Assembly (NCBI RefSeq): GCF_905220565.1
Contig: NC_059401.1
Span: 8,023,001-8,087,000, forward strand
Reading direction: 5' to 3'
Source: Melitaea cinxia
Taxonomy: Eukaryota; Arthropoda; Insecta; Lepidoptera; Nymphalidae
DNA: 64,000 nucleotides
Shown: positions 1 through 9,118 of the stretch, in pieces
Numbering within the stretch: the first letter of the stretch is position 1
Layout of the letters: each line of letters begins with the position of its first letter
Program-made: the position numbers and the translations under genes
The notes under the pieces: model-generated
Databases searched by the model: none
Seen by the model: only the letters and a program-made list of their open reading frames with translations
What the model was told of the DNA's origin: nothing

Positions 1-1
1 A

Positions 2-173
2 TCTATATAAATAATAAAAATGAATGTTGCTAAGCGCATAACTTGAGAATGGCTCGACCAATCTGGCTAACTTATTTTTTATGTTATTTTGTATGTTCCT
101 TAAGGCTCTCAGAAGGTTTTAATGATAAAAATCTATTAACTTTTGACAGAACGAAGTCTGTCCGGACAGTTAG
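2..173 (+). mobile_element. Short non-autonomous Helitron (complete)
   Basis: The element starts TC after an A and ends TTAG before a T, the A|T placement expected for Helitrons (canonical end CTRR, here TTAG). Just before the 3' end is the perfect palindrome CTGTCCGGACAG (158-169), the subterminal hairpin. The copy at 34266-34447 shares the interior (GAATGGCTCGACCAAT, CAGAACGAAGTCTGTC). There is no coding capacity and no target-site duplication. Confidence 0.72.
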
Positions 174-1823
174 TTATACAATAAATAAAACAATATAAAT
201 TATTGGAATTATGTTATAATGGTGCGAATTAAAATTATTATCGAGTCCAACTTGGCCTTTTGATATTGTCCGTGTATGGTACTTACGTGTGGTACAGTCA
301 AGCTCGCCACAAAATTACAAGTATCGCTCAACTGAATGACGTTTACCATTAAATTTTATTGAAAACATTTATTTAACTTGCCTCATATGTATGAGTCTTA
401 TTTTTCAACTGAATTTCAAACTAATTATCCACAAGCGATTGAGCCGATGTTGTATACAGTTATACGTTGGATTTCAATGACAATGAATGATTATCTTCCA
501 TATAATAATACGTAAAGCAAAAACTTTGTACCTATATTTACGAAAATTTCGCGGACGGAGGAGTATGAAATTTCGCACACTTATAGTTTATATAGAGAGG
601 GAGTGCAGAATGCTAATATTTTTTCTTAAATTATGCATAAAAATAGATTAATGCAATAAAAAAATATTACACACACTACAACATATTTGACACAAACACA
701 CATATTACTTCGTGTATTATTAATAGTATAGAAACCTTTTAGGAAAAATTTGACCTAACTTTTCTAGGGGCATTTGAATCTTGCTTATCTTGCTAGGTAA
801 TATACCTACATTTTATTTAATAAATAAAAATTATAATATAAACATTGGGGGATTAGAATCATGTATTGATTTTTGCGTGAGATTGGTCAGTTTTTATGTT
901 GCGCGTATTTAGGGATCACATAGGATTTTATCATAAACGGGATGACATCCTATTACAGGCTACTGAGTGTGATGTGTTAAAAAAATAACAAGCAAACTTT
1001 AGTAATAATAAACTAATATAGGTCAATAAATTTTCCTGAATGTCATATAGATTCGGATTTCCCTCAGCCAACACTGTTTCAGTAAAAACTTGGGATACGA
1101 AACGATTGCAATTGATTACTATAAAACAATTCGAAGCTTAACTTTAAAATTATTTGTTGAAGTACGATTGTTATTACATATAATCCTTGTTATTCAAGTA
1201 GAACGCAATGAATACCGTCCCGAGCCGTTCGGGAATTACAAATTTAATCTCGCAGAAATGCTGTAACGCTAAAATTGCAGTCTGTTTACGAGTCATCTCG
1301 GTGCATGTTGTATATACGAAAATTTTGAAAGGAAAATTGCCAATATTATATTAAAACTTGAAGGATCGTTAGTGAAGTGTGGGTATATAGCTTAAACTTG
1401 AGATGTTTTGCTTTAATCATAAACCTCGTCTGAAATAACTTTTCTCATGTATTTGAATTTAATTAAGTTATGGAGATAACTAAACACTGTTAGTACTGTT
1501 ATGAACTTGTAAATGGTCGAGAAAAAAGTTTTTAGTATTTTCTAGTAAAAAGTTGCAATAAAATATTTTTTGTTGTATTACTTGCAACGGGCTGTTTTTG
1601 ATACCATGAAAATGTCAAATTTTAAGAATGAAATTAAAAACTATACACAAACAGTTTTTCGACCCCTTTCATTTGTTTTTCTGTCCACCAAAGTGGGTGA
1701 ATCCAAGAAATTCGGTACATTTTAAAGTTTTACTTTAAAAAAGGTAAAAATGCGACTCAAGCCGTGAAAAAAATTGTGACTTCTATGGACATAATGTAGT
1801 ATGAGTAAGAGTATAATATAACT
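174..1823. other. No gene recognised
   Basis: AT-rich DNA without a convincing open frame, exon or repeat end. The only sizeable open frame near the end (1722-1922, minus) runs into a HINE-like copy and shows no protein character. Confidence 0.5.
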
Positions 1824-2088
1824 GTGTTTGCAGGCAAACGAAGAAAAACCGACTTCAATTACATCGACAAGTAATACAACGTAGGTAGACGAAAAAATAG
1901 TCAAGTAAATACGCATTATCAAAGATTACCCCTAAAGTTGTAATCAGATCTCGATGAAATTTAAATGACCACATGATAAATATCGGCCATCGATTAAATT
2001 AAAACTCATTAAAATCAGTACACCCAGTAAAAAGTTATGCGGATTTTCGAGAGTTTCCCTCGATTTCTCTGGGATCCCATCTCCAGTT
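1824..2088 (-). mobile_element. HINE-like element fragment (copy A)
   Basis: The hairpin end is at the left: GTTTGC AG GCAAAC (1826-1839), followed by the conserved ACCGACTTCAATTACATCGAC block and the family body, with the CGATTTCTCTGGGATCCCAT block near 2070-2090. The outer end with TTGAAGTCGGTT is missing, so the copy is truncated at about 2088, where a mariner relic begins. The loop is AG here, versus TC, TA or GA in other copies, while the stem is unchanged. Confidence 0.7.
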
Positions 2089-2104
2089 TGTTTGAGTCTT
2101 AATG

Positions 2105-2340
2105 TATCTACCATATAGCCCCGATCTTACACCCTTTGATTTCCATCTGTCCGGGTCTCTTCAAAATTCTTTTGGTAGTATATATAGTAACATCAAGGGA
2201 CGATTGTTAAAAACCACTTGTCGCGGTTTTTAAATGTGAAGTCCCAATATTTCTACAGCAACGGAATCCTGTCGCTACCGACGAGATGGCGGCAAGTTAC
2301 CGAACATAATGGTACATATATAGTATAAGTAATTTAAATA
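2105..2340 (+). pseudogene. Decayed mariner transposase, C-terminal end
   Basis: From 2111 the frame reads PYSPDLTPFDFHL, the region around the third catalytic acid of mariner transposases (PYSPDLAPxDYHLF in the family). From 2251, in another frame, it reads FYSNGILSLPTRWRQV followed by NGTYI, the family's C-terminal block. The two parts are in different frames, and stops lie between them, so this is a relic without function. A related antisense relic lies at 54270-54530. The N-terminal DNA-binding half is absent here. Confidence 0.72.
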
Positions 2341-2467
2341 AGTTTTGTGTAACCTTAAATATCTATAAAAAGTAAGAAGAAAAATTTTCCCCAACCTAAT
2401 ATTGCAGTAAGTTAGTTTTATGACATTTGACTAATCCTATTTTTCAGAAAATATGAAAAAAATAAAT

Positions 2468-2936
2468 AATTGTGTTTGCTCGCAAACGAAAAAAACCGAC
2501 TTCAATTACATCGACGAGTAATACAACGTAGATCGACGAAAAAATACTCAAGTAACTGCGCGTTATCAAAGATTACTCAAAAAGTAGTTATCAGATCTCA
2601 ATGAAATTTATATGTGACCACATGACAAACATCAGCTTTCGATTAAATTAAAAATTATTAAAATCGGTACATCCAGTAAAAAGTCAATGCGGATTTTCAA
2701 GAAGTTTCCTCGATTTCTCTGGGATCCCATCATCAGATCCTGGTTTCCTTATCATGATACCAAACTAGGGATATCTTCTTTCCAACAAAAAGAGAATTAT
2801 CAATTTAAATGGGACCAATTGGCACATACCACCTTTCGAATAAAACAAAATTTGTCGAAATCGGTCTACCCGGTCAAAAGTTCTGATGTAACATACATAA
2901 AAAAAATACAGTCGAATTTTTTTTCTTTTCTTTGAA
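2468..2936 (-). mobile_element. HINE-like element (copy B), internally deleted
   Basis: The hairpin GTTTGC TC GCAAAC is at 2474-2487, followed by the family body. Compared with copy F (46113-46719), about 150 bp is missing after GAGAATTATCA near 2800. The copy breaks off in ATACAGTCGAATTTTT near 2935 and abuts an oppositely oriented copy, so the outer terminus is missing. Confidence 0.72.
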
Positions 2937-2939
2937 TCG

Positions 2940-3285
2940 AATTTTCTTTTAATCGAAAGGTGGTGTGTGCCAATTGGTCCCATTTAAATTTATTTGAGAT
3001 CTAACAACTACTTTTCGAGCTATATCTAATAATGCGTTTTTAATTGACGCTTTTTTCGTCGACCTACGTTGTATTATACCGCATTACTTTCTACTGGAAG
3101 TACCAATTTTGATAATTCTTTTTTTTTTGGAAAGGAGATATCCCTAGTTTAGTACCATGATAAGAAAACCAGGATCTGATGATGGGATCCCAGAGAAATC
3201 GAGGGAAACTCTTGAAAATTCGCAATAACTTTTTACTGAGTGTACCGATTTTAATAATTTTTAATTTAATCGAAAGCTGATGTTT
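2940..3285 (+). mobile_element. HINE-like element (copy C), opposite orientation
   Basis: This is the reverse complement of the family body: AATCGAAAGGTGGTGTGTGCC, then ACCTACGTTGTATTATACC, then GGGATCCCAGAGAAATCG, then AATCGAAAGCTGATGTTT. It ends without the hairpin end. With copy B it forms a head-to-head imperfect inverted repeat with a very short spacer. Confidence 0.7.
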
Positions 3286-3462
3286 GAAATTGAAATGATG
3301 ATAGAAATTGGCCGGTCCCGAAACGAGAAGATCCTAGTTCAAACCCACGTCTCTCCAGATCGTTTTTTTTTCTTTTTTTTTCTATGTCAGTAAGATCGAA
3401 AAACATTATTGATATTATTTTTATAAATATGTAATTCGTTTATAAATATGATTTCCAAATAA
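3286..3462. repeat. Degenerate tRNA-like SINE unit
   Basis: The segment AATTGGCCGGTCCCGAAACG (3306-3325) leads to AGTTCAAACCC (3336-3346), which resembles a pol III B box. The downstream stretch (TTTTTCTTTTTT, then ATCGAAAAACATTATT) matches the order seen at 44030-44345. The A box is not recognisable here. I treat it as a decayed copy of the unit at 43794-44474. Confidence 0.45.
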
Positions 3463-4521
3463 TTGTGTTTGCTCGCAAACGAAAAAAAAACCGACTTCAA
3501 TTACATCGACAAGTAATACAACGTAGATCGACGAAAAAATAGTCAAGCAACTACGCGTTATCAAAAATTACTCAAAAAGTAGTTATCAGATCTCGATAAA
3601 ATTTATATGTGACCACATGATAAACATCGGCTTTCGATTAAATTAAAAATCATTAAAATCGGTACACCCAGTAAAAAGTTATGCGGATTTTCGAGAGTTT
3701 CCCTCGATTTCTCTGAGATCCCATCAATCAGACCTGGTTTCCTTATCATGGTACCAAACTAGGGATATCTCCTTTCCAACGAAAAAAGAATTATCGAAAT
3801 CGGTTCATAAACAACGGAGTTATCCCTGAACATACATTAAAAATATATATATATATATATACTAGCTGTGCCCGCGGCTTCGCCCGCGTTGAAATCAGTT
3901 TGTCACAAAGTTTTCCCGGCAAACTTCCAGTGAAACTCTCATCAAAATTGGCTTAGCCATTCCGTAAACCTTCCTCTTGAAGCCCTCTCCATTTGTGAAA
4001 CCGTATGAAAATCCGTCCAGTAGATTTTGAGAGAATCTATCACATACGCTTTTGGGGACTTTGTTTTATAATACACTAACTGTTGCCCGCGACTACGTCC
4101 GCGTGGTTATGAAGATATGCATTACTATTAAGATGTTTAACGCAAATTATTTTTTTTATTTCAGTTACTTGAAATGCTTATCACTCTGAGTAACTTTTTC
4201 AAAGGCACAATTTAGTATAATTTAATAGTTATTTTTATAAAACCTCTCTATACACCACATTTTTAGTTTTATTTTAATGCTGCTTAAATAACCTATCAGT
4301 CGAACTTATAGCTGCTGTATATGTTTCATATAAACTATCAACTCCAATTAAACCCCCTTAGCGGTGGAATATCGCAAAACCCATTCTTAGCGGACGTCTA
4401 GTAACTATAATCTACCTCCCTGCCAAATTTCATCTTTGTCCATCTTGGATGCATGGACCATCCAGCGGTTTTTGAGTCCTCGTGATGAGTGACTCAGTGA
4501 CCTTTCTCTTTTATATGTATA

Positions 4522-5740
4522 TAGATTACGATGTACTATTTGGACACCTCCTCACCATCTATAGAGCATACATTTTAAATTTCAAGTACATACATACATA
4601 CATACATATAATCACGCCTCTTTCCCGTAGGGTTGGGCAGAGACCACTTCTTTCCACTTTCCACGATCCTTACATACTACATACTATTTCAAGTATCTTA
4701 CCTTAAAAACATAGGACTTTCATACAAACTTCTAACCCCCGTTTTATCCCTTTGGGGGTCGAGTTTCGTTAAATTCGTTCTCAGCGGATGTTTACGTCCT
4801 ATAAGGAACTTATCTGCCAAATTTCAAGTTTGTAGCTGTTGTAGTTTCGGAGGTTTTGTGATGAGTGAATTAATCTACCATCCCCCGTTTTAACCCCAAA
4901 AGAGAGTTTCTTTCTAAAGATACATTATTCGGACACCTTCTCACCATCTAAAGAGCGAACATTTTAAATTTCAAGTCTCTTACTTCAAAAACATAGGGCT
5001 TTCATACAAACTTTCAACCCCCGTTTTACCCCTTTAGGGGCCGAATTTCGTAAAACCTGTTCTCAACGAATGCTTGCAGTCTATAAGGAGCCTATCTGCC
5101 AAATTTCAAGTTTGTAGGTGTTATAATTTCGGAGATTTCGTGATGAGTAATTAAACCTACCATCCCCCGTTTTAGCCCCAAAAGGGAGTTGATTTCTAAA
5201 GATACATTATTTGGACACCTTTTCATCATTTATAAGGCGTACATTTTAAATTTCAAGTCTCTTACTTCAAAAACGTGGGACTTTCACACAAACTTCCAAC
5301 CCCCGTTTTACCCCTAAAGAGTCGAATTTCGTAAAATTCGTTCTTAGCGGATGTCTACATTCTATAAGGAGCCTTCCTGGCAAATTTCAAGTTTGTAGGT
5401 GTTTTAGTTTCAGAGATTTTGTGATGAGTGAGTCAACCTATCATCCCCTGTTTTAACCCCAAAAGGGAGTTTATTTCTAAAGATACATTATTTGGACACC
5501 TTTTCATCATCTATAGAGCATACATTTTAAATTTCAAGTCTCTTACTTCAAAAACATAGGACTTTCATACAAAGTTGCACCCCCCGTTTTACCCCCTTAG
5601 GGGTCGAGTTTCGTAAAATCCGTTCTTAGCGGATGTCTACGTCCTATAAGGAGCCTACTTGCCAAATTTCAAGTTTGTAGGTGTTATAGTTTCGGAGATT
5701 TCGTGATGAGTGAGTGACCTTTCGCTTTTATATATATTAT
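4522..5740. repeat. Tandem array, ~281-bp units, about four copies
   Basis: Landmarks recur in the same order: ACATTATTTGGACACC (about 4525, 4915, 5199, 5480), TTTAAATTTCAAGTCTCTTA, CAACCCCCGTTTTACCCC, TTCTTAGCGGATGTCTAC and TTTGTAGGTGTTATAGTTTC. Spacing is 281-284 bp except for the first interval (~390 bp), which holds a ~107-bp insertion. The short open frames here (4482-4706, 4633-4893) only read through the repeat. Confidence 0.85.
4589..4685 (-). mobile_element. 5'-truncated RTE-type LINE 3' end with TSD
   Basis: This interrupts a 281-bp unit and is flanked by the 10-bp direct repeat ATTTCAAGTA (4579-4588 and 4686-4695). On the minus strand it reads DRGKWKEVVSA, the usual C-terminus of RTE-class reverse transcriptases, then a stop and a (TATG)n tail (4588-4609 on the plus strand as CATA repeats). 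The insertion is only 97 bp, a typical strongly 5'-truncated LINE copy. Confidence 0.72.
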
Positions 5741-5791
5741 AGATATGGTCGAATTGAGTAACCTCCTCCTTTTTTTGAAGTCGGTTAAAAA

Positions 5792-7215
5792 TCACAAGTA
5801 AGCAATACGAGAGTGCTTCTTCTTGCAGTAAATTTTTATTAATTAAACTAAAGCACCATTGCAAAGAATAGAATCGAGAATGCATAAAAGTAATTTGAAA
5901 ATACAGCTAGTCTATTATTATTGAGCTCTTTGTTAATCCGAACGAGAAACGTGAAGTAAGTCACGTCGGAATGCGTGTCCATGTAATACATACACGAGCA
6001 CTGTTGTGCTCTGGCAGGAAATAAAAGGAATGTTGTTTTCTTTTTCCACGTTAGCATCGAGGCTAGCTGCGTAATCGTCGCGGACCGCCCACACCGCAAT
6101 ATGAATTTGTACTCTTTTGTTCACAGGTTTTAATTTTTCCGGCAAAATGTATTGTTCGTGGAACAAAAGTCTGTGGTGTCATTGTTGTTGGGCAAAGTTC
6201 ATTTAAATTCCTTGCCCGTGAGAGAGAACAGTAGCAAATATGAATTCCTTTAGTCCTATTGTCATAATGTTCTGCTCGAAATAGAATAATGTTTTTTGGA
6301 GCTACATTGTAAAGCTCTGGTACGTTAGCTCTATAAAGTTTTCAGTTCTAATTTTATATAGGAAAATATCTTGTGTTAATGAAAATTTGAATATAGTTAT
6401 ATTATTAGTAAAAAGAGAAAAATGTTATTTGAAAAAAAAACGAGTGTGCTTTAGACCACATGACTGAAGTAAATCTTCTTTAGCTTCATCTAAGTTATAT
6501 CTCTTTCTCTTAACTTCCGTTCACTTCACCCGATTACACTTTTCGTAACGCTCTCGTGCGTAAAGAAGTTTTACTTCAAAAACTAATATTTTCTCTATTA
6601 AATCTTTTATTTGAATTTTTCCGAAATTTATTCAGTAAAACTTTTTATTCTAGTTTCTGTTTATATTTTGTTAATAAGACATTATATAGACAATAAAATT
6701 TTTGATATGTATTTAATACTTTGCAGAAACAAAGTCCATGTAAATAAAATATAATGAAAAATAGTGTAATAATTTGCTCATGTTACAACGGCGCGTAACA
6801 TACAGTTTCAGATTTTGGAACTTGTTATGACTAAATAAAATATTTGCTGCAATAATATTCAGCATTAAAAATTTAACGCATGTATTATAGTACAGTTATC
6901 CTATACATAAACATAAATCGCCGTAACGCCTGTAAAGCGTGATGAAATCGCCATTTTTGGCCTCGTGCCACTTGAAGCGTATATCTTTACATTTTTTGAA
7001 AGCTACAGAACTGATAAAATTTTATTTAAATGCTACAAAATATATCAAATTTTATAAAGCGAATTATTATTGTTTATTTCATTAGTTAGATTTTAAATGT
7101 TTGTTTACTTGGAAATAAAAGTGAGCTCTTATTTTATTTATATAAGTACAATATAAAAACAGTTAAGTATGGTGTGATTTTAAATGTATAAATAAATATC
7201 TTTTAACATATACAT
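5792..7215. other. No gene recognised
   Basis: AT-rich sequence. The overlapping minus-strand open frames at 5655-6166 have no recognisable domain and overlap one another in different frames, so I do not call them. Confidence 0.45.
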
Positions 7216-7262
7216 AAGATCGCCTGTTCCTAAGGTAAGCAACTTAATGCGTTGTTATAGGT
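7216..7262 (-). repeat. Short dispersed repeat shared with 15484-15541
   Basis: The reverse complement of TTCCTAAGGTAAGCAACTTA with AATGCGTTGTTATAGGTG matches TTACCTATAACACAAGCATT followed by AAGTTGCTTACTTTAGGAAC at 15497-15537. It is probably a fragment of a LINE 3' untranslated region. It truncates the mariner relic to its right. Confidence 0.5.
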
Positions 7263-8000
7263 GAAAGCACATAATAAATGATGCTCTTCCATACCCACCA
7301 TATACTCCACATTATCATATTGTGTGTCAACCCAGGTTCCGCGGTAGTCTGTGCAGCTTGACCAAACTTTGACTACGATCTCCTTCATTACATATTGTTT
7401 TGTAATATTTACGCAAATTTCACTTATTATAATGAAATAACTTTTACGGATTTTATCGCGGTTTATTAAGTTTATTTGATGCCCGACGCGTTTCAGCTAC
7501 TTTACAGCAATCACGGTCGCTTTAGAACATCTCTTTCATACATTCTTATCATAGGTTATCCGCTTTTCATCACCAGTGATTATCTCTTCAAAAATGGTTC
7601 GATATCATAAAGTCTTAAGAGATAATTGCAAACGAGTACACGGTCCGTTGGGTTTCTTTCAGTGAATTCATGTGGCACATATATATCGAGCTTTTTTGTA
7701 GAGCTAGTGTTTTTAATTGGGTTAAAACTGTTTTATGGCTAATTCTCAGATCTTCAGCTATATCATAACAACTCAAATGTCGATCTAGCTCCATTTTTTC
7801 AAAAACGTCATCACATTTATCTATAATTGGGCGACCAGAGCAAAATGCACCTTGACAACAAAATTTCTTGACTGAAAACGCTTAAACCAATTTTGTGCAA
7901 CTCTTACTGACTCTGCATTAGGTCCATAAATTTCACAATTTTATTTCGCAGCTTGAGTGCATTTTTGTAAAATTCTTTAAAAAAGACAAAAAAGTTGGAT
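7263..8000 (-). pseudogene. Decayed mariner transposase, N-terminal and central part
   Basis: Minus-strand frames read, in family order: VAQNWFKRFQSRNFVVK and a SGRPI block (helix-turn-helix region), MELDRHLSCYDIAEDLRI followed by SHKTVL (second HTH), a VPHEFTERNP block, EPFLKRIITGDEKR (first catalytic D in TGDE), then AAQTTAEPGLT and IWWVWKSIIYYVL. Several frameshifts and a stop separate the blocks. A ~160-bp insertion (7374-7532) lies between the KRCSK and GQAAQT blocks. The C-terminal third is missing. It is non-functional and of the mariner type with spacing close to the irritans/cecropia/mori groups; the subgroup is uncertain. Confidence 0.78.
7374..7532. repeat. Insertion inside the mariner relic, related to 8030-8108
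   Basis: The segment carries GATTTTATCGCGGTTT, then TTACAGCAATCACGGTCGC. A second version, GATTTTATCGTGGTTT with TTCACAGCAATCATGGTCACG, sits at 8055-8107, just outside the transposase relic. CTTT occurs at both edges of the insertion, compatible with a very short target duplication. I recognise it as a dispersed lepidopteran repeat but cannot classify it. Confidence 0.5.
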
Positions 8001-8108
8001 TCAAGCAGAATGCAAAGTGGCGGGAAACTGTTTTTCATTTATTAGAATGAAACATATTTTTCAGATTTTATCGTGGTTTGGATACTTCACAGCAATCATG
8101 GTCACGGG

Positions 8109-8940
8109 AGTAATGATTTTTACTTTTTAATTTAATTTCTAAAATGTTCCTCCTTTTCATGGTATCTAAACCAGCCAGTTTCCAACAATACAATCAAAAA
8201 GATTTTATTCCAATTTTTTATTAGAAAACCTATTATAATGATAAGCAGAATATTTCACTCACGTTCTATTTGGTTTTCGGTCTGCTTGCTTTCACATCAT
8301 GTAATTAAAGAAAATAATATGCTGTTCATTTGTTTGTTTAAATATTGAGGTTCACTTGTAAATAATTTTAACACACTAATAATATAATGAATTATTGAAA
8401 AGTACTCTATTCGGTTTTATGGAACGTATTGATATGAGGAGTTATTAATTTCTACTTTATAAAAAATTGTCACTGGTCAATTTCAATTTCTCGGCGTATT
8501 GTATTACGGTTTTCTGAGAGGAAGGGTTCAAAGTCCGAAATTATCATAGCAAACGATGTCGCGGGTATAACTTGTTTCTAATAATCATTAATTGTGATTT
8601 TCTCCATTGAAACAATATGAGCGATCACACACTTAGATGTAAATAGTTTCATATATTTATTGCATTGGAACTGGCAAAATATTAACTTTATGCGAATCAT
8701 ATTAATATCAGGAGTAGTTTTTGGTTGCGTATCGTGCATATGCAAAATTTTTGGAGTCACTCTACTCATCCATCTAAGCAGCAAGTAAGCGTTATGAAGA
8801 AATTCTCATAAGTGATTTATTTAAACACCCTTGTCTAAAATTCAACCTTTTTTAATCTTATATCTTAGGTTTACTATATGTATCATCATGTAAAGACTTG
8901 TCTTTCTAAAAATAAATAAATAATTATAATTATAAATATT
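8109..8940. other. No gene recognised
   Basis: AT-rich, no supportable coding. The minus-strand open frame at 8578-8784 (68 codons) has no domain signature. Confidence 0.45.
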
Positions 8941-9118
8941 TTCTTCTTGTACGTCTACCTACTTTAATATCTGTCTGTAACCGTTGCTTTTTGGGTGTGC
9001 TGGAACAAATCTCTTTTAGAGATAAGCACACCATTATACGTGAGTCTCCCTGACAAATATATTATGTATATAATTTTGTACGTATAAAAATTGTTAAATA
9101 AAAAAATAAAAAAATTAA
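8941..9118 (+). repeat. LINE 3' untranslated region relic with compound stem-loop
   Basis: GGTGTGCT (8994-9001) pairs with AGCACACC (9025-9032). Inside it ATCTCT (9009-9014) pairs with AGAGAT (9018-9023) around a TTT loop. The sequence then runs on to an A-rich tail with AATAAA-like repeats (about 9098-9118). This architecture is typical of the 3' ends of insect LINEs, where the reverse transcriptase recognises the RNA structure. The family is inferred, not proven. Confidence 0.5.

Larger units (their letters stand above)
3862..5743 (-). mobile_element. Helitron-like element with internal tandem array (copy 1)
   Basis: Read on the minus strand, the element begins TC (complement of GA at 5742-5743) and ends CTAG (3862-3865), flanked by T/A as Helitrons are. 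Next to CTAG is a GC hairpin with stem CGCGG/CCGCG (3875-3887 area). A second terminus-like motif, CTAACTGTTGCCCGCG, lies at 4076, so the element is composite. The right two thirds consist of about four ~281-bp units. No Rep/helicase coding is present. A longer copy with the same order lies at 40646-43793. Confidence 0.65.
3463..5791 (-). mobile_element. HINE-like element (copy D) split by a Helitron
   Basis: The left part (3463-3861) starts with GTTTGC TC GCAAAC and ends in a TA run after GAACATACATTAAAAA. The right part (5744-5791) begins TATGGTCGAATTGAGTAACC and ends TTTGAAGTCGGTTAAAAA. The uninterrupted copy at 58970-59288 joins the same two sequences across a short TA run. The Helitron at 3862-5743 is therefore inserted in this copy. 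The subterminal inverted repeats ACCGACTTCAA and TTGAAGTCGGT lie near the two ends. Confidence 0.72.

Noticed and set aside
3862..5743. Autonomous Helitron or Helentron
   Set aside because: No Rep, helicase or endonuclease frame is present in this or any other rolling-circle copy in the window.
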